Below are positions 1-9,000 of a stretch of 64,000 nucleotides of DNA, piece by piece (the stretch's first letter is position 1; the number at the start of each line of letters is the position of its first letter). The stretch is from Prevotellaceae bacterium UBA3627. GTDB taxonomy: Bacteria > Bacteroidota > Bacteroidia > Bacteroidales > Bacteroidaceae. A model generated the notes under the pieces. The model was not told the origin of the DNA. It did not search any database and saw only the letters and a program-made list of their open reading frames with translations. Where the stretch lies: the NCBI GenBank assembly GCA_002373375.1, contig DFLE01000024.1, forward strand, positions 1 to 64,000. Reading direction: 5' to 3'. Position numbers and translations under genes: made by a program.

Positions 1-1
1 G

Positions 2-121
2 AAGGAGAAGCAAATGCCCATCCGTGAACCAGATCTTTTGATAATACTTACAGGTGGTCAGATGGCATACACCCGTCCTGATGGGGTAAAGATTATACCA
101 TTAGGTTGCCTTAAAGATTAG
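2..121 (+). CDS. 3' end of a probable AAA/DUF4143-type ATPase gene (partial)
   Basis: An open frame enters from the left edge and ends at TAG 119-121, encoding 39 residues that include DLLIILTGGQMAYTR and finish IIPLGCLKD. The short hydrophobic beta strands, the YTR-DGV turn and the final beta strand resemble the end of the AAA-ATPase/DUF4143 proteins common in Prevotella. That resemblance is from memory and rests on a short tail. That the frame is coding is fairly clear; its identity is tentative. The next gene is convergent on the minus strand. Confidence 0.4.
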   Translation, partial: KEKQMPIREPDLLIILTGGQMAYTRPDGVKIIPLGCLKD

Positions 122-159
122 TCCTCCTAAAAGGCAAAAGCAGTGTTCTTGTACCGACA

Positions 160-366
160 TTAACTTTGTATTCTTCCATCGCGAAAGGCAACGGAGTTTT
201 GCTCGGGAATCTCGGCAAAATGAACCAGCTCTTTTGCTTTCGCTGCTTCGCCTATTTGGTAGGCATCAATCTCTGCTTTCAGTCTTGACTCAAAGTCGTT
301 GCGGGCTGCTGTCCCCTTCTTGCCAATCACCTTATCCAGCATTTCTTCGTGAGAATGTAGTTTCAT
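160..366 (-). pseudogene. truncated HigA-like XRE antitoxin
   Basis: Translation from ATG at 366 begins MKLHSHEEMLDKVIGKKG and continues through a charged helix to AYQIGEA. This is the usual N-terminal lead of Bacteroidales HigA/XRE antitoxins of about 100 residues. In intact members a helix-turn-helix (typically ...LTQEQLGE...) follows at that point. Here the frame instead reads 27 unrelated residues and stops, giving 68 residues without the DNA-binding domain. No HigB-like toxin is visible on either side. A TATCTTTG promoter element lies just upstream at 390-397, so it may still be transcribed. An ATG upstream at 411 would put the start inside the promoter, so 366 is preferred. I infer a decayed or 3'-truncated toxin-antitoxin remnant. 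Confidence 0.55.
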
Positions 367-389
367 TTCTTTTCTGTTCTTTTGCGCAG

Positions 390-397
390 CAAAGATA
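390..397 (-). promoter_or_regulatory. -7 promoter element TATCTTTG (minus strand)
   Basis: CAAAGATA on the plus strand reads TATCTTTG on the minus strand, matching TAnnTTTG. It lies 23 nt upstream of the ATG of the truncated antitoxin, a normal distance for a short leader. Confidence 0.5.
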
Positions 398-574
398 TAA
401 AAACTTTCCAAAATAGGAAAGATTTTAGTTTTTTTTGTTTTTATACCTATATTATTTTATAAAAGTCTGCTTGTTATTAGGTTAGATACGTGGAAAAAGA
501 GGAAAGAAAAAAACAGGTGTAAGTTATTGCTATAAAAAATCTGCAAATATTATCATTATTTCAGAAAAAAGTTG

Positions 575-582
575 TAACTTTG
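575..582 (+). promoter_or_regulatory. -7 promoter element TAACTTTG
   Basis: Exact TAnnTTTG match after an A-rich stretch. No start codon with a credible reading frame follows until 1104. The transcript would therefore begin near 590 and either be a separate RNA or carry a leader of about 510 nt for the BspA-like operon. No second TAnnTTTG was found between 583 and 1103. Confidence 0.6.
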
Positions 583-589
583 CACTCGT

Positions 590-721
590 AAATCAGAGAC
601 GTGCGCCAATCTTCGATTGACACGCACTATTTACTTTGTGCGATACATTGCAGCGGAAATCGTCAAAACCTCAGAAAGGTTTTAGCGAGAAACAGGGGCT
701 GGCACAGACGGAACGCCGTCA
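590..721 (+). promoter_or_regulatory. candidate structured leader RNA or small RNA with three hairpins
   Basis: Three successive stem-loops follow the 575 promoter. The first, at 601-627, is GTGCG/CGCAC with inner CAATC/GATTG around TTC. The second is AAAACC 665-670 paired with GGTTTT 678-683. The third is GACGG 707-711 paired with CCGTC 716-720 around AACG. There is no open reading frame of note. The arrangement suggests a folded RNA, but I do not recognise a named riboswitch or RNA family. The rest of 722-974 is A-rich linker, a GC-rich hairpin repeat (781-811) and a run of nine C (915-923). Confidence 0.4.
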
Positions 722-780
722 TTACTCTTATACCAAGTTGACAACAAACAATAAACTATAAACAATAAACAACAAACCAC

Positions 781-811
781 TTCCCTCCCCTTGGGGAGGT
801 CAGGAGGGGGT
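781..811. repeat. GC-rich palindromic intergenic repeat (copy 1)
   Basis: CCTCCCC-TT-GGGGAGG followed by AGGAGGGGG. Similar C-rich/G-rich hairpins stand alone in intergenic DNA at 55300-55412, 60840-60878 and 62801-62835, so this is a dispersed repeat type. Confidence 0.5.
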
Positions 812-974
812 CACTCTATAATCAATGATGCTCACCACAACATATCACTATGCTTGCAGCACCCTTAACATAGGGGTTGCAGCCTTCGTTTCGAGTGGCG
901 CGCAGAAGCTGTTACCCCCCCCCTTGTAACGTACTGTATATCAGCAAGTTCTAATTATACAAATATTTATAACG

Positions 975-1019
975 ACAAGGCTCGTTCATGTTTCACTGTG
1001 AGACGTGGACGAGCCTTGT
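975..1019 (+). promoter_or_regulatory. 20-bp leader hairpin upstream of the BspA-like operon
   Basis: ACAAGGCTCGT (975-985) pairs with ACGAGCCTTGT (1009-1019). The stem continues inward as T-CATGTTTC against GAGACGTG-G around a loop ACTGT. Three positions are U-G pairs valid only in plus-strand RNA. No U-run follows directly, so it does not look like a simple terminator. It ends 84 nt before the 1104 start codon. Confidence 0.6.
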
Positions 1020-1103
1020 TGCATTTGTATGCTATGTGCTGACGAGAATAACAAAACGAAGCAAAAAACGACATAAACAATTTTAAAAAAACAAGAAGAG
1101 ATT

Positions 1104-2015
1104 ATGAGAAAATTTGTTTGTTCTCTTTTACTCACGGTACTGCTCGGCATTCCGTTGAGTACTAAAGCGACCATCGTTGATGATCCTGGTGTTTTTAACT
1201 TTTCTCCATTTTACGATCCATCATCAGGTGTCATCGGTCTATCACTTACGTTTTTCCCTTCTGAAGAGGGAGACACGGTTTACATTCCTGATTATATCTA
1301 TGAGAATAATCAGTACAAATATGTAGTCAACATCAACACAGGCGCATTTTACGACTGTAATGCCAAATACATTCGGCTACCAAACCATCTGAGATTTATT
1401 CAGGATTATGCTTTCCACTATTGTTGTTCTCTGACTACATTGGAGTTCACAAACGATATTAGTGAAATCGACTTCGGAGAAATCGACGATATTGTTGGTG
1501 GCTGTAACTATGTGGACGAAATCATCGTGCCAAAAGAATATATAGACAATTATATTGATGATCCAGAAGATAGATTCTTTGGTTTTTACATAAACAGCCA
1601 ATTGAAATTCTGGTACACCCCAGATTTTTCAGATTGGGACACCTTTAGTGCCAATTACAACTATAAGGTTGAAGATATGACGGCTTGTGGATATAGTATT
1701 AATGGAACAGACTTTACGCCAATTCCAATAAATGGTGTAATACCTGCTAATACAGGAGTACTTATTGACACCAACGGATTAACGAGAGGAAAAATAGTTA
1801 AAACAATCGAATCGCCTACAAACATCACCTGTTCTACTTTGACACCACACTTAAGTAGTGGAACAGTGGTATCTGGTTCATCACCAACCAAGAACTATCT
1901 ACTTTACAGTGATAGAACCTTTTATCCTACAACTGGCTATTTGTCAGGAAACAAAGCATATTTAACAGTTTATAATGGTGCTGAAGAATATTATATTCAA
2001 AATCAATCAAATTAA
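1104..2015 (+). CDS. secreted BspA-like leucine-rich-repeat surface protein
   Basis: 303 residues. A signal peptide (MRKFVCSLLLTVLLGIP..., cleavage near STKA) is followed by a short BspA-type (LRR_5) region at about residues 60-120, with units such as GAFYDCNAKYIRLP and YAFHYCCSLTTLEF. BspA-like proteins are exported adhesins. The remaining half is Thr/Ser/Tyr-rich, unassigned, and lacks the C-terminal sorting motif seen in neighbouring secreted proteins. The gene stops at 2015, one base before the next start codon at 2017, so the two are probably co-translated. Its codons are visibly more A+T-rich than those of the next gene, hinting at a different recent origin. Export and the repeat type are clear; function is inferred from the family. 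Confidence 0.75.
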   Translation: MRKFVCSLLLTVLLGIPLSTKATIVDDPGVFNFSPFYDPSSGVIGLSLTFFPSEEGDTVYIPDYIYENNQYKYVVNINTGAFYDCNAKYIRLPNHLRFIQDYAFHYCCSLTTLEFTNDISEIDFGEIDDIVGGCNYVDEIIVPKEYIDNYIDDPEDRFFGFYINSQLKFWYTPDFSDWDTFSANYNYKVEDMTACGYSINGTDFTPIPINGVIPANTGVLIDTNGLTRGKIVKTIESPTNITCSTLTPHLSSGTVVSGSSPTKNYLLYSDRTFYPTTGYLSGNKAYLTVYNGAEEYYIQNQSN

Positions 2016-2016
2016 G

Positions 2017-4983
2017 ATGAAAGCAATCAAACAAACATTCAATCTCATCCTCACCCTCGCCGTGATGCTAACGATGGCGCAGACGGCGTGGGCGGCAGAC
2101 GAAACGAAGACGTTTACCGTGTCTTCTGTAACAGGCAGCGGCAATCCGTTATCATACGACGGTAAAACATTCATCAGTGCCACGGGCAATGAGAAAATTC
2201 AAAATGGATCATCAACCGGGATTACATTGCGCACTCCTTCTTCCGGAAACGAAGGTACCATCAGACTTTATCCGCGCATTAGTGGGAAGGTTAAGAAGTT
2301 GGATTTCAGTAATGCTAAGGTTTTAATGCCCGACGGAGATGGCAATAGCTATGTGAAGATAGGTAAAGGTAGCGATTGGACAAACTCTTACACAGCGTCT
2401 ATGAGCGACTACGCCCAAATGAGCTTCTCTCACGCCAGTGGCATCCAATTGGAGAACGATGACGATTATTTGGAGATTAAGTTATATAACCCAGTCAGAA
2501 ATTGCACCTTTGACATAAAAGGGACTATCACCATCACCTATGAGCCGACGGCATCGACGCAGACGCATACTCACAGTTTCACGCTCAGTATGAACGACGA
2601 GGGCAACACTTTGACTGCTACCTGCGCCCACAACGACGGAAAGTCTTGTGATCTTGTTAGTTCAAATTATCAGGCATCGCTGACACTCTCGTCGCCAGTT
2701 GACACTTACTATCGTCCCTACACAACATACTCTGCTAAGCACAACTTGACGGCATTCAACGCACTGACGGGTCTCAACACTACTGCTACTGATATTACAT
2801 ACGTGAACAATACCACTGGTAGTAATCTAGGCTCGACGGCACCGACGACAGCAGGAAACTATACCGCCAGCGTCACCGCCACTATCGATGGAACTAACTA
2901 CACGCTGACAACGGACTTTAAAGTCAACACTGAGAATAGCATCAACAATAACATTCGTCAAATCAGCCTGAACAAGACCAATGCTGCGAATGACGAGGAG
3001 ATAACCATTACCTTCACACCAAGGTCTCACGAACTGGTGAACACGTTGACCGTGACGGGCGCAACCACTAATATGAGCATCGGTAACGGCATTACCAAGG
3101 TGGACGAGTACACCTACACGTTCTTGATGCCTTACGAGGAGGTGACGGTTGGCGCTACGTTCAAGTCATCAAACCCCTCACTATACAAACACACTATCAC
3201 CACGGACATTACCGGTTCGGGCGCAGTGGACTATAACGCCGAAGAGTATCTGGGCGTGGGCGACGTTATCACGATAACGTTTATGCCCTATCTGCAAGGC
3301 AATCTGGAAGCAGGGTCGGTGGTGCTGGAAGGGCTGACCGTGACGGGTGCGACAACAAACATGAGCGTGGGCAACGGCATTACGGACAACGGGGATAACA
3401 CGTACACGTTCACGATGCCAGGCGAGAATGTGACAGTGACAGCCAAGGCGTATCTGTCGGCTGACGCCATACTGGCGGGCACTATCAATGAGCCTATCTA
3501 CATCAAGCAGGGCAACGGCATCCAGATAGGATGCAACAACATATGGACTTACGTGAATGACGGTGCTCTGCCACTGGTCATCCCTGACGGAAACACACTG
3601 AGACTGGCAGGCGGAACGGACGTCAGACTGGATTTAGCAGACAAGAACGCTATCGAGTGTGAGGGTGACGCAATCGTCGAGTTGATTCCCAATGAGGTAT
3701 CAAACGAGATATGGATAGGAGACCGTCCCGAACGCAATTCGGGCAAGGCAACGATTAAGGTTGGACCTGCCGGCAAGACACTTACCATCCGCGTAGCTGA
3801 CGAGAGTATAGAGACTGTACACCTATCTGTAAAAAGCATAAGCCAATATGACAGAAATTGCGATGTGATAGGTTGCGACGAAGACGGTTCGTGCGGCAGC
3901 ATCGTTGTTGAGAGCGGTCAAGTGGAGTCGAGGGAATATTTCAACCATAGCGGACGAGCTTTCCGCACGACCGACGGCACCATCACTTTCGGATATAAGT
4001 ATCCAGATGACAAGATTGTCTTCGATGGCGGCAGCGAGGGTACGGTGAAAATTGAGGATGGTAAGCAGTTCCACTCCTACTACGACAACAACACCAAGTA
4101 CAGCGGTACCATCAACCTGCAAGGAATAAATTCCTTCTATGCACGGCCTGACAAGTACACCGTCAACTATTGCGAGCATGATGGACAGAATCAGAAAGTC
4201 AGGTATGTGGCTCACGGTATGCCGTTCTCGTTCAAGGCTGCTACGCCTGCAGACGAGGGACATGAGTTCCAAGGTTGGAAGAACATGGTCACGGACGAGG
4301 TTTATGAGCATGACTTCATTGTCACCAACGACCTGAATATAATTGCTCAATGGAAAGCCGTGGATTTCCAAAAGAAAGGAAACCTCGCCAAAGCATCTGA
4401 AGAGGATGAAGCATTCTACTGGTCAACATTCTATTGTGGCGACGCCACCTATCGGTTAGGTGAAAAAGCATGTGCTTACACGGCTACATACGATGGCGGT
4501 CAGATTGTGCTTCACAAGTTGGGAACTGTCATTCCTGCCGATAAAGCAGTAGTCATTGCAAGCGAGAATGAACTGACGGACATGACGGTTGTTGCAGGCG
4601 ATACGCCAACCGAGTATGAGGTGGAGAACGACCTGAAAGGCTACGACTATCGCTATTATGTGGATGCACAGAACAGTTCCGTTGCTTACTACGTGCTCGG
4701 CAAATACAATAACGCTGAGGACGGCGTTGAATTTGGTTTCCAGAGATACCAAGGTGACTATCTGCCAGCACACAAGGCGTTCCTGAATGCAGGCGGCGCA
4801 GCCAATGCCCGTGGTTTGAGAATGGTGTTTGCTGCTGAAGATATTACAGGTATTGAAAACCTTAACATGAACGTTTCTGAAAGAAATGATACATGGTATA
4901 CCCTCGATGGACGTAAGCTTGACAAAAAGCCGACGACACGTGGTATCTATATCAATAGAGGTAACAAGGTCGTAATCAAGTAA
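2017..4983 (+). CDS. large secreted InlB-repeat surface protein with C-terminal sorting motif
   Basis: 988 residues from ATG 2017 (MKAIKQ, then a hydrophobic segment ending AQTAWA). This start is preferred over the longer frame, which overlaps the upstream gene. The central part holds two near-identical units containing LTVTGATTNMS(I/V)GNGIT and (Y)TFxMP(G/Y)E(N/E)VTV, about 110 residues apart. A Listeria-Bacteroides (InlB B) type repeat follows at about 710-780 with HEFQGW and LNIIAQWKA. The protein ends WYTLDGRKL-GIYI-NKVVIK, the short C-terminal signal of Prevotella exported proteins, probably read by the type IX system. I infer an outer-surface protein; no catalytic domain is recognised. 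A small gene follows at 5051 after a 16-bp hairpin. Confidence 0.75.
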   Translation: MKAIKQTFNLILTLAVMLTMAQTAWAADETKTFTVSSVTGSGNPLSYDGKTFISATGNEKIQNGSSTGITLRTPSSGNEGTIRLYPRISGKVKKLDFSNAKVLMPDGDGNSYVKIGKGSDWTNSYTASMSDYAQMSFSHASGIQLENDDDYLEIKLYNPVRNCTFDIKGTITITYEPTASTQTHTHSFTLSMNDEGNTLTATCAHNDGKSCDLVSSNYQASLTLSSPVDTYYRPYTTYSAKHNLTAFNALTGLNTTATDITYVNNTTGSNLGSTAPTTAGNYTASVTATIDGTNYTLTTDFKVNTENSINNNIRQISLNKTNAANDEEITITFTPRSHELVNTLTVTGATTNMSIGNGITKVDEYTYTFLMPYEEVTVGATFKSSNPSLYKHTITTDITGSGAVDYNAEEYLGVGDVITITFMPYLQGNLEAGSVVLEGLTVTGATTNMSVGNGITDNGDNTYTFTMPGENVTVTAKAYLSADAILAGTINEPIYIKQGNGIQIGCNNIWTYVNDGALPLVIPDGNTLRLAGGTDVRLDLADKNAIECEGDAIVELIPNEVSNEIWIGDRPERNSGKATIKVGPAGKTLTIRVADESIETVHLSVKSISQYDRNCDVIGCDEDGSCGSIVVESGQVESREYFNHSGRAFRTTDGTITFGYKYPDDKIVFDGGSEGTVKIEDGKQFHSYYDNNTKYSGTINLQGINSFYARPDKYTVNYCEHDGQNQKVRYVAHGMPFSFKAATPADEGHEFQGWKNMVTDEVYEHDFIVTNDLNIIAQWKAVDFQKKGNLAKASEEDEAFYWSTFYCGDATYRLGEKACAYTATYDGGQIVLHKLGTVIPADKAVVIASENELTDMTVVAGDTPTEYEVENDLKGYDYRYYVDAQNSSVAYYVLGKYNNAEDGVEFGFQRYQGDYLPAHKAFLNAGGAANARGLRMVFAAEDITGIENLNMNVSERNDTWYTLDGRKLDKKPTTRGIYINRGNKVVIK

Positions 4984-4994
4984 AAGAATAAACA

Positions 4995-5030
4995 GAGTTC
5001 ACTCATGCTTGTTTAAGCATGGGTGGACTC
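4995..5030 (+). promoter_or_regulatory. intercistronic hairpin between the surface protein gene and its small partner
   Basis: GAGTTCACTCATGCTT (4995-5010) pairs with AAGCATGGGTGGACTC (5015-5030) around GTTT. All 16 positions pair, two of them as U-G. It lies between the stop at 4983 and the small gene at 5051 and has no U-run. It may stabilise the upstream mRNA or change the ratio of the two products (inference). Confidence 0.55.
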
Positions 5031-5050
5031 AATTAAAAACAGATATAATA

Positions 5051-5209
5051 ATGAAAAAGAAAAAATATCAGAAGCCGACACAAGATGTAATCACGCTACA
5101 TAATATAAGTCGTCTACTCGCTGGTAGCGTTGGAGGCTATGATGGTCGGTTCATCGAGCGTAACGATGATTCAAATAATTATATCTTCGAAGAAGATGAT
5201 GTATGGTAA
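5051..5209 (+). CDS. small protein of the MKKK-Y-P-V-L-AGSV family
   Basis: 52 residues from ATG 5051, starting MKKKKYQKPTQDVITLH and containing LLAGSVGGYDG, with an acidic tail. It shares the pattern M-K-K/R-K/E-Y-x-x-P-x-x-x-V/I, then a hydrophobic helix, with the genes at 11355 and 42551. The 42551 copy also shares (L)AGSV. All three sit directly downstream of a large secreted protein. There is no signal peptide and no known domain. Such short proteins are frequent in Prevotella genomes but their role is not known to me. The longer frame from 5009 runs through the hairpin, so the start at 5051 is preferred. Confidence 0.65.
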   Translation: MKKKKYQKPTQDVITLHNISRLLAGSVGGYDGRFIERNDDSNNYIFEEDDVW

Positions 5210-5279
5210 ACTACACAATACATTTATTCTCCACTTTCGGCTTAACAAGGAAGTATATAAGAACTAAAACCGTCTGCGA

Positions 5280-5420
5280 ATGAGTACACAACAACTCATT
5301 ATTTTCATTGGAATGGTAGCCTTTATCGCTTTTGGTGTATGGCTTCAATTCCGTATAAAATTCGACATCAAAGAAAATGAACGTGAATACAACAAGAAAT
5401 TCCACGAATGGAGGTATTAG
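5280..5420 (+). CDS. 46-residue single-span membrane microprotein
   Basis: ATG at 5280 to TAG at 5420. The sequence begins MSTQQLIIFIGMVAFIAFG, followed by VWLQFRIKFDIKEN and ending NKKFHEWRY. One clear transmembrane helix spans about residues 5-23, with a basic and acidic amphipathic tail outside it. Evidence for coding is the well-shaped membrane segment, the charged tail and position just downstream of the small gene ending at 5209 on the same strand. No family is recognised. It could be a membrane-protein subunit or regulatory peptide, or an unusually convincing chance frame. Confidence 0.45.
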   Translation: MSTQQLIIFIGMVAFIAFGVWLQFRIKFDIKENEREYNKKFHEWRY

Positions 5421-5760
5421 AACTTGGCAACCTGTCGCAGCTGATTTCATGGTTAATTCATGGCAATTACATGTTCATTCTTTTAACATATAATTATCAT
5501 ATAATTTTCCACGAATTGAACATTAATTTATTTGTTAAAGTTTTGCATGCGCTCACTCGTTAGGTTTTAAGGTCTTGAGGTTTAAGGTTTTGAGACAAGC
5601 TCAAGCATGAATGCTTGCTTTGGCAAGCGTCACTGCGTGCCGAGCGATTAGGTGAGATAATGCTTTGATATGCAAATATCACCTTTAGACCTTTAAGCGA
5701 AGCGACCTTGCACCTTAAGACCTCAACGAAACTGAAGCTTGCGAAAGTTGAGTAAATAAT
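5421..5760. repeat. intergenic region with fragments of several dispersed repeats
   Basis: No gene is seen. 5448-5475 (CATGGTTAATTCATGG) matches, in reverse complement, the centre of the word-repeat region at 31717-31740. 5560-5760 holds purine-rich direct words (AAGGT-TTGAGG-TTTAAGG), CTTTGGCAAGCGTCACTGCG-type words like those at 39225-39255, and CTTGCGAAAGTTGAGTA (also at 28853-28870). Confidence 0.5.
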
Positions 5761-5778
5761 ATCATTGTATAAGTCAAC

Positions 5779-5820
5779 AAGCTGGGAGGAGTCAAGAAAT
5801 CACTTGGCTTCTCTCAGTTT
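5779..5820 (+). promoter_or_regulatory. 18-bp wobble-rich hairpin
   Basis: 5779-5796 pairs with 5803-5820 around AAATCA. All 18 positions pair if U-G pairs are allowed (four of them), and these are valid only in plus-strand RNA. It lies upstream of the 5976 promoter, so it would end or protect the transcript from the upstream cluster. Only a weak TTTT run is present at its end. Confidence 0.5.
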
Positions 5821-5975
5821 TGTGAATGGGTAGTGACCTATTGGTCAGGAAATAACCATGATAAGAATGTTCTTTTTGCACTGTGTGCGTACACGGTATG
5901 GTTCATTTTTGTTAATTTCATAGTACATTTTGGGGAATCTTAGTATGTAATGGTTGTCTTTTGCGAAACTTTTAG

Positions 5976-5983
5976 TAACTTTG
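5976..5983 (+). promoter_or_regulatory. promoter of the giant surface-protein operon (TAACTTTG)
   Basis: Exact TAnnTTTG with TTG at 5954-5956, a spacing of 19 nt, as in Bacteroidetes -33/-7 promoters. Predicted start is near 5990, giving a leader of about 60 nt. Confidence 0.65.
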
Positions 5984-6049
5984 CAACGATTTTTTTCTGA
6001 ATTTTAACTAACTATATATATATTACAAAGTGTGAAGATTTTTTATTCT

Positions 6050-9000
6050 ATGATGAGTAGGAGAGGGATAACTATGTTAGTGGCTGCATTTTTATGTGTG
6101 GTTGCAAACGCTGCGGACGTTATTAACATTGGTTCGTATGAGAGTACTCTTGATGCCGGATATACCAGGTTTGGCGAGCCGGCGGTAACGATAGAGGACG
6201 AGAACCACGTTACCGTTACCAATCAGTATAACATATCATATTCTATACTCGGGGGTGAGAACTTCGCTGTGGAAGGAGTTGAGACAACCGACTCGCGCGG
6301 CGTGGTAATCTGCACCGATGCCGCTACGGGTACGTATGTGGAGAAATACTACGGAGATGTTGTCATGGGGCGTGCCGGACAGGTAAGGATAAAGGTGACT
6401 GCCACACCGAAGTCGGGTGTGGGCGACGTGCTGACAGCTACCTATGACCTGACGATAAACAACCTCGTAGCAGTGCAGAAGTTCGTGCCATCGTTCTCTT
6501 CAGCCTTGGAAGATGGGCATGACGGCTCGGTGACTCTCGTGACAAACAGGGTGAAGAAAGGGGAGGATCAGTATTTCCTCTCGGCAGCCACCTCTTCCTT
6601 ACCTATATATACGGTGACGACCACAAATGCCGGCGGAGTGACGAGCGATATCACCAGTTATTATGACGTGACAATCGGTTACTCAGGCTCAGCCAAGATA
6701 GACTATGACCCTTCAAAGGGTACGCTGGGCTATGCTGGGGTGGGTGACCAGTGGCAGACAAAGACGCTGGAGCAGATTAACAGCGAGGTGGCGGCTCTGG
6801 GCACGCCTGTAGGCACGCTGACATATACCTTCACCCCGAAGGCGGAGTATGCGGGCTACTATGCTGAGATAACTCGCACCATAGACGTGCGTCTGATGAG
6901 CAAGACTACTGACGACCTCATGCCGCTGCGCCTGTCACTCTCGCGTGAGCAGATAAAGCAGGTGAGCGTGTCAAACAATGCCGCAGACGGACTGCCCGTG
7001 ATTCATGTCTATAAGTACGGACAGAGTGATATAACAGAGAATAACCACTACTCATACTTCACACCGATACCATCACTGCTGACAGAAGACGGGGCGGCGC
7101 TGGCAATCAACTCGCAGCAGGGCAACGGCTCATGGGGTGACTTCCAGTTGTTGTATCAGATAGTGGAAGACAGCACATACTATGACGACTGCCGCTATAT
7201 GCCTTATCATGGTGTGAGCCTTGACGACCCTACTATAGTACAGCCGGCAGGCAAGCCTACGGGACTGTCCATCAATGACTATATGTATCAGGTGGCAAAG
7301 CCGGGACTGGTGAAGGTGGCGGTGTATGCCGTGCTGCAGGGTACGCCTGACGATAACGGCTACGGAGCACCGCTGAAAGCCGTTTACCAGCCGCTGCTTG
7401 ACGATGATGACAACCCTGTGACCATAACGCAGAACTGGGCTACATATACTGCCTACTCAGAGCCTGTGTATTTTTACATAGACGTGATGAAGCGCCGTCC
7501 GCACTTGGTGTTCTCGCCTGACCCTAAGGACATCGTATTCGTGAAGGGCGACAAGATAAACATCCCCACGCGTTTTGACGTGTCGGCATATATTGATGAC
7601 TCGCACAACGGCGAGGAGGCCTTCCTGTTGTGGGGCGGCGAGGGAGGCACCGACAATTTTGCCTACCAGTTCTTCATATCAGACCGCAACGCCAATTTCA
7701 TAAGACTCAACGACTGGCCGTATGAGAACGGACAGGAGGCATGGGCGGCCGCGGGGGGCGACATCTACTCGTACCGCTACCGCCACATAGTGCTTGACGA
7801 CTACAGCGGATACACCGGTGTGGCAGAGATAGCCGTGGGCGACTCCATTGATATGGGTGACAGGTTCGTGGTGGTGACGGCTGAGAACATCGAGACCCTC
7901 AAGGAGACACATCGCTATATATTGCAGGGCGATTATGAGTGGGGTATAGTATATAACTCGATGAAGGGATACGGCAACGAGAGCTGGACCATGGAGTTCC
8001 TTGCCACGGGACAGTATAACATACCTTACACCGTGCGCCCGTGGAACCACACCCGCTGGGACAACTCCACGGAGATTGGCGTGACGTTCCGCTACTCTGA
8101 CGACGACTATGCCGCTACGAAGATAAAGCTGGGCTACACTTTCCAGGTGGCAGACAAGGGGCAGGAATCCTTTGAAGAGCCGGAGGCAAAGGTGGTGGTG
8201 CCGGAATGGAACAACTATGATGTGACGGAGTATTTTGACCTGACCTATGAGATATATTCAGACGTGAGCGGGACGGGCACTGCCATTAACCCGCTGACGG
8301 GCGAGGTCACTATAGGCTCAGACGCTACTGGTGACGTGGTGATAAAGGTGACGGGAACACGTAATGGCGCAACTATACACTATTCTAATCCTGATCCCGC
8401 ATATTACACAATACGCATTGTTGACCCTGCTACGCGTGCCAAGTGGGAGGTGATATCTACCTGTAAGGATGTCAGTCCGTGTGTGCAGCATACCACCAAC
8501 CACCGTTTCGACGACGTGAGTGAGGCTAATGCACGTATGCACTTCCTTACCGACGGCATTATATACGGCGGCACTGTTATTGAAGGCGTGCCGGGCATAA
8601 CGATGACGGTGGGTACGCCTACCACGGACGTTAACAACAGCGAGGACTGGACCACGGTGGCTACGGCGGAGTCGACACCCAAGTGCTGTGCGCATGAGAC
8701 GCAGTCGGTGATAGTGAAGTCAACGGCTGTGTTGCAGCTTGATGACGACGGCATACCGTCGCACGGAGCGTTCTATCAGTTTAACCCTACGGTGAACGGA
8801 TACCTCACGATAGATGCCAAGTTCTATAAGAACAACACCATTGTTCTCATGACGCGCAACAGTAGTGGAGAGTACCTTGAGGAAGTGTTCAGCAATTCCG
8901 GTGACAAGACAGTGTTATATCCCAAGGCGACATACGATGACGACGGCAACCTGCTGGGTGACTATACCTTCAGAAAACCGCTCATAGCCGGTGAGACGTA

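Noticed and set aside
825..929. Short frame MMLTTTYHYACSTL...
   Set aside because: 35 codons ending in the C9 tract, no conserved character; treated as leader DNA.
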